A DNA stretch of 64,000 bases. Origin: Haliclystus octoradiatus (Eukaryota; Cnidaria; Staurozoa; Stauromedusae; Haliclystidae). The DNA lies in contig OU744451.1 in assembly GCA_916610825.1 (NCBI GenBank), positions 21,712,349 to 21,776,348 of the forward strand, given 5' to 3'. This document shows, piece after piece, positions 15,201-24,200 of the stretch (position 1 is the first letter of the stretch; each line of letters starts with the position of its first letter). Both the position numbers and the translations under genes were made by a program. The notes under the pieces are model-generated. The model saw only the letters and a list, made by a program, of their open reading frames with translations, searched no databases and was not told where the DNA came from.

Positions 15201-18200
15201 CTTTATCAAAACCACCAACATCAACCGCTTTCTGACCAACTGCTAACGTACGTGGTACAACAGCTTCAACCAATCCATTTTCAGCATTTAAAAATTGTGG
15301 GAAATTATCCCATTGATTTTCAATATTGATTGTAACTATAACATGTGACTGACGATCGCTTGTATCAGAAGCATGCACTCGTAGAGTATACACAGTTGCC
15401 AGTTCGGCATCAAGTGCTTCACGCGAATAAATTTCTCCTGTATTTGGTATAACTCGGAAAGTATCATTGATATTACCAGCAGCGATTGTATATGTTAACG
15501 AATCAAGACTAATTGCTTTTGCACGACCAATCAAATCTGATGGATTATTATTTTCAGTGACGTTAAATGAAAAGAACGGTAGAACAAATTTAGGGAATGC
15601 ATCCCGTGTAATTGTTTTAATGTTAACACTTGCTTGACCACTGAAACTTGGTGTACCCTGATCTTTAGCTTTAACAGTAATATCGAATGTATCATCATCT
15701 TCAAGTGCAATTGGACCTTTCAATGTTATTAAACCGCTAATCGGATCAATATCAAACAATGACGAACTACCAACAATTTCGTATCGTACAACACCATTAA
15801 CACCACTATCTAAATCAGTTGCTTTTACAGTAACAACAGATGTACCTGACGAAGCATCACTTTGTATTTGAACTTTGTAAATAGCATCCGAAAATACAGG
15901 AGGAACATCATTACTGTCTTCGACATCAACAATTAATTCCATCAAAGCTATAATTTCAAAAGATAGATAACAATATTGGATTAACATCAAGTTTTATTTA
16001 TTTTAATGTATCAAGAATGTAATTATCCGCCATGTCCTTCAGACTAGAAAACACAGAGTGGTCAAAATACAGCTTCACAATTGACCGTTTTTTGACAAAT
16101 CGAATTGATTTGCTTTAATTAAATTTGCTATAGCCTATATATTATGCTCTATTTTAAAATACATCAAATGAATTTACATTATCAATAGTGAAACATGTAC
16201 AGTCAAACCTGCTATAACAGCCACCTCTATATAGCGGTCACCTGTCCATAGTGGTCACTTTATCTACCTCTCATAGCTGGCTGTTATATACAGCTTTGAC
16301 TGTATATACATATAAGATATCAATTGGTCTTTATAGACAGGGTTTTTTATAGAAAATATTATATTAGACACATCAAGAGTGACTGCTATACACAGGTGAC
16401 TGCTATAGCAGGTTTGACTATATACAATTTCCCATTCAGAATATTTAATTTGATATTATAAGATAAAATATGATAATAATATAATATAATATGACTGAAC
16501 ACATGTATGTGAGAGTGATCAATGTTTGTTAAGACAGAACATAATATAGAATAGACACAAAGATGAGGCTCTTCTTTGTGTCTATTCTATTCTACAAGAT
16601 ATGATAAATACTTACAGTAACTTGGTATAGTTCCTTGATCTTCTGCTTTAACTGTTATAACATGCTCAGTCAGTTCTTCGTAATCCAATTTCTTTAAAAG
16701 TCTGATTTCACCAGTACTTTCACCAATGTCAAACCTGCCGATGCTAAACTGTTGATTTGTAACTTGGAAAATTGAATATTTTATTTCACCATTTTTACCA
16801 GAATCTTTATCAGTTGCTGTCACGGTATAGATTGCGGATGATAAATCTGTGGAGAGATAATAATAAGGATATTATATAAAGTAAAATATTGTACAGTAGT
16901 TAATACTCAAACTTTGGTCAATGGATATAATTCAAGCCACTCATTGGCTAAAATCAAGCACGCGATTCGATTGTATCTGTGGACAACACTGATGACGTTG
17001 TCTATTGCCGTTGTCTAATACAATTAGATAAACATTGAACATACACTAACTTGACATTTAACAGCCATGCAGAAGAATCTCATGATCATGATCCGACAAT
17101 AGTGGGGATCTTGGTATTCTAGTTTCTTGAAGGTTTTAGCAAATTCAGAAGGAAATTGATAATTTTTTGATTTATAGGCCAAACCTCAACAAAGAATTCC
17201 GAAGAAAATGTCGAAAATTTCTCAAGATTCCAGTAGGCTAAATTTTATGTCGGACACTGTTCATGATATTGACTCAAAATGTTAGCAGATTACAAATAAA
17301 GCCTATAGGAGGCCCAGGAAGCTGATTAGCTACATTATCACATTATCAAGGTGAAAAAGTCTCTAAATATCCTTAGTTCGTAATGAAATAAGAAAATAAT
17401 TACACCAACCTTCTGATTCTTTAATTTCTTTAACAACAATGGTATTTCCAGTATCAAAAACGGGGCTATTATCATTATCATCAGCCATTGTTACAACAAC
17501 ATAAGCTGACGCATTACGATATCCCACAGACATATCAACTTTTAATACGAGCGCACCATTAGGACCAAGATCAACATTATCACGATCGATTTGTTTTTGT
17601 ACAATAATAGCTTTACGACTGGGATCAACGCAAAATGTATTATTGATATTTCCCTCTAGAATACGATATACAGGCGGCAGAGTTGAATCTTCATTAACTG
17701 TTGTTAGTGATGCAATACTTCTTCCAACAGAGACATCGTCACCTAAATTAGCTCTATATTGTGGACTTGAAAATGTTGGTGGTGGACTTGCAGATTCGAC
17801 TGTTGCTTTTAAAGAAATCTCAGCACTTTTTGAAGGTGAACCATTGTCTGTTGCACGCACCGTATAACTATATTCGTTAACAGAGCCCCGTCTGAAGATT
17901 GAAAAACAAAGAATAAATAATGAAAGGATTTTATCAAACTGATAAATTGCACAATATTCTCAGTGTTCACAGAATGTTGTTAAATTGCTCCTGATGACTA
18001 CCTCAAGTGCACACGGCAGTGGGAATGATAAGAGGGCTTACTATAGAAGATAACAATGTTTGCATAATGAAACGAGCAGCATTGCTCGTATTGATATGTG
18101 AGTTAAAATAAAATTCTAACAAAACAAAATAGAGAAAGGTGAAAATTATAGAAATTATAAAAATTTGTATCTCCCTTTGAGCAAAATTATTAAAAGTATC

Positions 18201-21200
18201 AAATATTTTCAAATTGTCTAAAATAGTGTTTTCTATTGAATCAAACCTGTATATAAAGGCCACCTGTCTATAGTGGTCAATTTATCTACCACTTGTAGCT
18301 GGATGTTATATGCAGGTTTCACTATACATGAAACTTGATTTTATGTTTTTTTTCAAAATCTTCATGGGAGTCAGACCCGTTGTCCGAGCAATCCTGGTGC
18401 TATCCTTGATCAAGACGTTGTAAACCCAAAAAAGCCTTTGGATGTAAAACTCAAATAATTGAAAATAGAATTTGCTACACACCTGATCTCTTGTTTCGTT
18501 GATACAATACCACTAGATGAGTCAATCACAAATTGATCCGTTCCTGTCAAAACGTATGTTAATTTACCATTTTTACCACCATCTTTGTCAAATGCACGGT
18601 ACTAAAAACAATAAAAACAAATGATGAACAACACTTTTAACGAATTTAACAAAGTGTTTTAAAAATAACCATAAACTATACATAACAAACAGCTTGAATG
18701 GCAACTTGCAATTCAAGTGAAAGTTTACTCAGAATTAAACACATTTTTGGCAATACAGTCAAACATGTTATAACGGTCACTATAAAGCGGCTACCTGTCT
18801 ATAGTGGTCACTCTTGCAATGTCTAAAATAGTATTTTCTATTGAATCAGATCTGTATGTAAAGGCCACCTGTCCATAATGGTCAATTTATCTACCTCTAG
18901 TAGCTGGCAATTATATACAGGTTACACTGTACTTATATTACATATTGAGCAATCAGCGCACAGTTTTATATAGCCATTACACATATGAATCAGTTCCCCA
19001 GGCGTTTCACAACTAGAGTAGAAAAACAGTTCAGGAGTTAATGAACAGTTCATGAACGTTAAATGCCCATTTTTTTAATGAAATGTTTGAGCCTTAACAA
19101 ACATTTTATAAACAGTTCATGAACAAATCATAAAAATTTGGGGCCATTTAACGTTCATGAACTGTTCATTAACTCCTGACCTGTTTCTCGAAGGGGATGT
19201 CTTATCACATAAATTTGACACTTACATTTGAGACAATTGTTCCAGCGGGTGAATACTCATCAACCATAACATTTAAATCGCCACTTGGTATAGCAAACAC
19301 AGGACTATGATCATTATAATCTTGAACTTCAATCGTAAATAATTTCTCAGCAACAGCAGTAGGACTTGAACCAACAGATGTAGCACGTATAATCAAATCA
19401 TACTTTTCATTTGTTTCATAATTGATTTTTTTTAATAACATCACACGGCCAGAAGAGTCAATACTAAATGTATCATCATTGTTTCCACCAACAATATCAA
19501 AGTTTATAGTACCAGATGATGTAACTGTTACACGTCCAATTTCATAACCAGATTGTTGTAGTTCAGAAACAGAAAATGCAATTTGTGTGTTTGTAAATTG
19601 TGGGACTTGAATTCCACTTTGATGAACAGATATATCGATTGGAACATCAGCACTCTTAGCTGGACTTCCTGTAAAACAAATTTGAAAACAACTTGTTAAA
19701 TACATCTAAGACATTGATGTCTACCTGGCAGCTCTGCTTGAGCAAATAGCCTACTCATGCGTTGAAAGGCATATTAGCAAAATGATGATAGCATGCAGTA
19801 TAACATTTGTCAAATTTAGCCATAAGTTTGTTTAAATTAGGTACTCAATGAGTATTGCGTAGTCACATCACAGGTAAGTCCGCTTGGTTGTAACCATCCA
19901 ATTCCAGTCACATGATCATAACCTCGAAACTTAGCTATAATTGTCTATTATACACAACAAAGTATTTACCTCTATCTGTTGCTCTGATTGTAATTTGATA
20001 TAAAGTATTTTCAACCATTTTACCAGCAACGGACAGGACTCCATCGGTTGACAACGAAAACCTAAATCAAAAATGAAAATAATTCTGATGATGGAATTAC
20101 TAGCCTAGTGATTCGAACACTGATTGTATAATTTGTATGCTATAGTTTATCATATCCTATTTTGTGTTTTCCCCGCGTTATAGCTTATAGAAATCATAAG
20201 CCGATTGCTTAGTAGACTAAATTACTAAATAGCAAGTTATAGTTAACCTACTAAATAGAAAATAGAAACTGATTTTGACAAATTAAAACAACTGATTTTC
20301 AAACAAGGTGGCAATTTAAATATCTTGTGATAGAATTTTTGAAATGACCACTATAACAGGTGATTGTTGTGGGTGGAGTAGCCAGAGCCATCTACTTACC
20401 AGAGTTGGGACACTCTTCAATGTGCAGCTCTTGGCCCTCATTGGCCAGTCATGTGATTTTATGGTCGCCATTTTCAATTCGTCAAATCCAGGCTCACGAA
20501 ATTTCGAGCGAAAATAGCATCATCAATTCGAAAAAAAACGTTTTGCTCAAAAGCAAAACCAAATGGTGATTTTCGAGCCTCAAAACTTGCGTGTCTCAAC
20601 TCTTATAAATAGATGGCTCTGTGGGTAGCCTATTAGTTCACCACCAATGAAGTAGTTTTCAGCCTACTCAGTGAATAAAATGATGTATTGCTTAGATATG
20701 ACTTAGCAAGCATGCCATGAAATCTGTTGAATTTATCTGCAGTTCTGCATTTGTAGTGGGGGCATTGTACTATTTTTAAAAATTATTGTTATTATAATTT
20801 ATTTTTAAAAATAGAAATAGGGGCATTTATCGAGAAATAGAAGTGTGGATGTAATGTGATGTACCTGCTGAATGCGTAAGCTAAGGAACAGTGATCAACC
20901 ATAAAATATGGTAAAATTGATCTGAAGCTGATGTATCGCACTTGAGGTCAGTACTTTGATTTATGGGCCATATCTCAACAAAACGTTACAGTCAAACCTG
21001 TTATAACGGTCACCTCTATACAGCGGCCACTTGTCTATAGTGGTCACTCTTGCAATGTCCAAAATGGTCATTTTCTATGGAATCAAACCTGTCTACAATG
21101 GTCAACTATATATGATAAATTGTAATTAAAAACTTACTTATCTGCATTACTTGATGGTACAATCTCATAATGAACGTCACCATTTAATCCATTATCCAAA

Positions 21201-24200
21201 TCAATAGCATGAACAGTTAAAATACTACGGCCATTCGGTACATTTGAATAGATTGAAGCAGCGTATGACATTTGCGTAAATGTCGGTGTGTGATCATTTT
21301 CATCTTCAATAGTAACACGAATTGAAGCAGCAGAAAAATCATTAATATTGGCTTTATTAATAGCACGTAATGTAAAATGAAAATATGGTAGTTTTTTCGT
21401 CCATTCTGGTGTTGTTGTTTTTGTACTAAGTACACACGATTGAGGTTCTGTTTTCACATGAAATAACGCAAGAAATTCAGGTGAAACATTTTCATCATAT
21501 AGAAAGTCACAATTATGTTGTCCAGGAGATGAACTATCAACTTTTAAGATTGAAATTGTTTCAGCTGGACCCTTTTCTTTCAATTTAAATTCATAATCTG
21601 ATCTTTCAAATCTTGGTGGATCATCAGTGTCAACAACAATAACATTAACCGTAGCCATTGTAGAATGAATTCCATCGTCAGCTTTGATTCTTAAATCATA
21701 TGAATTGACACGTTCATAATCAAGTTCTTTTGCAGAAAGTTGACCTGAAAAACATTTCATTTGAATCAGGCGACATGAGAATTCAAAATATTCAAATGTT
21801 AAAAACAGTATAATATCATCTGTTACCGACATAATTGTCACATGGATAACGCCCTTTTCTATTTATCATTAATAGGCATAATATTTGTAAAATTTTGATT
21901 GTAAAATGATCTCCGTTATATTAGGAGTTTATATGTATTTGTCATATACTTTCTATATAAACTTTATTGATTATTATGTATAATTCATTCATTTGAATTA
22001 ATTTAATGTTTTAATATTTTTTAAGAGAACCATTTCATTTGAGCAATATAATATAGAGATTTGAAAATATCACGAGGATTTATTGTTTCAACTCTTGGTT
22101 TGATCAAAATACGAACACACATTTCTACATTTATTATCTTAGCCAACCCTTCCTACTAGATTCTAGTCGACAGAAAAGGATAATCTTAAACAATTAAACA
22201 GATTGAAAGGTCTACATCAACACCAGAAATTTTCCAAAAGTTTTTTTTCGTTTACAATGACACAAGCCTTACCTAAACCCTCAAACATCACAATTCATTT
22301 CATATATTCATATTGACAGACTTATATTTTGGGAAGAGCTTCTATGAAACAAAATTATTTTACCAAGATGTAGCCTAGTATCACAACCATTAATTATTAT
22401 AACTAAAATTATGATGTTCTCAAGATTCATCTTACGGAAGGCAACAAAATTAAATTACACAATCAAATCAGTTAGGTTGTGTATAGGCTTAACCAGGGTC
22501 CGACAAAAGGTTCAGCCTTCTTGAATCCTAGAGACATTTCAATATTTTCTTCGGAATTTTTTTGTTGAAGTTTGACCAATAAATCGTAAAAATATCAATT
22601 TTCTACTTAATTTGCTCTGGCCTTCTGGAATCTAGGATTCCAGGATCCCTACTTTCGTCAGACCATGAGCTTAGCTACTCATACTAGGATTGTCTGCAAT
22701 TATTAGTAGCATCATTTTATGTAAAATTAATTTTTAAAAAACAGGATTGATATGTAGCTGTAAGTGACCAGAGTGTCACAACATTTTTGATCTTCCGGCA
22801 ACTGTATTTTTTGATTGTAAACCTTCTGGGATTGAATTTAGAATACTTCATAACTTTGAAGAATTGATCTTAACAATCAGAAATTTCACTTACTTTGAAG
22901 CAAGAATCATGGATTTCAAAACATGAAATCCAAAAATAATAAATTTTGAATAAGAAAATAATCATGATAAGATTGGAAACCTTCTAATTTTCTACTGGCC
23001 TCCAGGGAACCAGGTTAGGCTACCCAGATCCCGCACTTTGTGACAGCCTGTAAGTGACCCAATTGCAAGAATGTAAGGAGGAATGAGGGTGGGCTAAAAA
23101 CGTTCCCCCATCTTATGTAAAGGATATGTGTGTATAGGGAAATTTGAATAAACTTTTGTAAATTGTGGGAAGCAAGCATCTGAAGGTGGTTTCCACACAC
23201 ATATGTGTCAAGGCCCCAGGGTGACAAAGTTCCTCAAGATAATATCCCCGTTTTGTCTATCTCCCTCCAAACCCAATATAGTTTTCAAGTGTTTGGCAAA
23301 ACAAAATTCAGTTGGCTTCAGTCAGATGCTATAAACTGAAAACAATTTAACTATTTTCTACATTAAGTCTAATTTATAAATTGCAATTGAGCTTAATCAT
23401 TAAATAGCCCATATAGCATTTATTTTTTGAATAAAAATATTTATGCATTCCAGTTTTTGAGTATAACTTTGTATAAAAACATTTTTCTTTGAAGGTTTCA
23501 AAACCTCTTGGAAGTGAAGTTCTTAATAACAAAGGAAGCTCTTTAATATTTAAATAGCTATTCAACTTCAATAGATCATTAATTAATTATTAATATTTAT
23601 AATGAAGAGAATTATTAAATTCCTAACATGCTAAAGTGACTACTAACTTGCAGGTTGTTCAAAGTGGTAATTCACAAATTCAGGAATAGCATTTTACTCA
23701 TGCCTGTTTATCCATCTAAACCATATTACAGTAGCTAACGATAATAATTATAGACTTGAAAATAATGTGAGACCAGGGTCCAATAAAACATTTTTCTTAA
23801 CCCGGGATTCTAACTTTTGTTTCGTAAAATGTTCCCCAGATTAAATCATTTAAATGTGTTTTCACAGCCATTCTTTAGGGATTATTGTTGATTAATTGAC
23901 ATAAAATATAATACGAATATATCTTTTCATTTTTATCTTATAAAAAAGGAAGCAAATTTCCGCTTATGGAACTTGTCAGACACTTTCTATGGCTTATCGA
24001 ATGTAACATTAAACATTATTTTATATAGTAAAAAATTCAGATGTTCATGTTTGAGGTTACACAATATTTCCTTAAAATTCCAATTCTCAAACATGACTAA
24101 CTGTAGGCCTATGATTTTGTTAATATATCGAAGATGATTGTAGACGTACGTGTAACTTTCAATAACTTGATAATAATCTAACCTAATAATCTAAATTAGC

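Noticed and set aside
15948-15990. Upstream in-frame Met before Fat-like exon 8
   Set aside because: It lies beyond a TTATAG acceptor and the joined frame from exon 7 enters at 15947, so this piece is intron.
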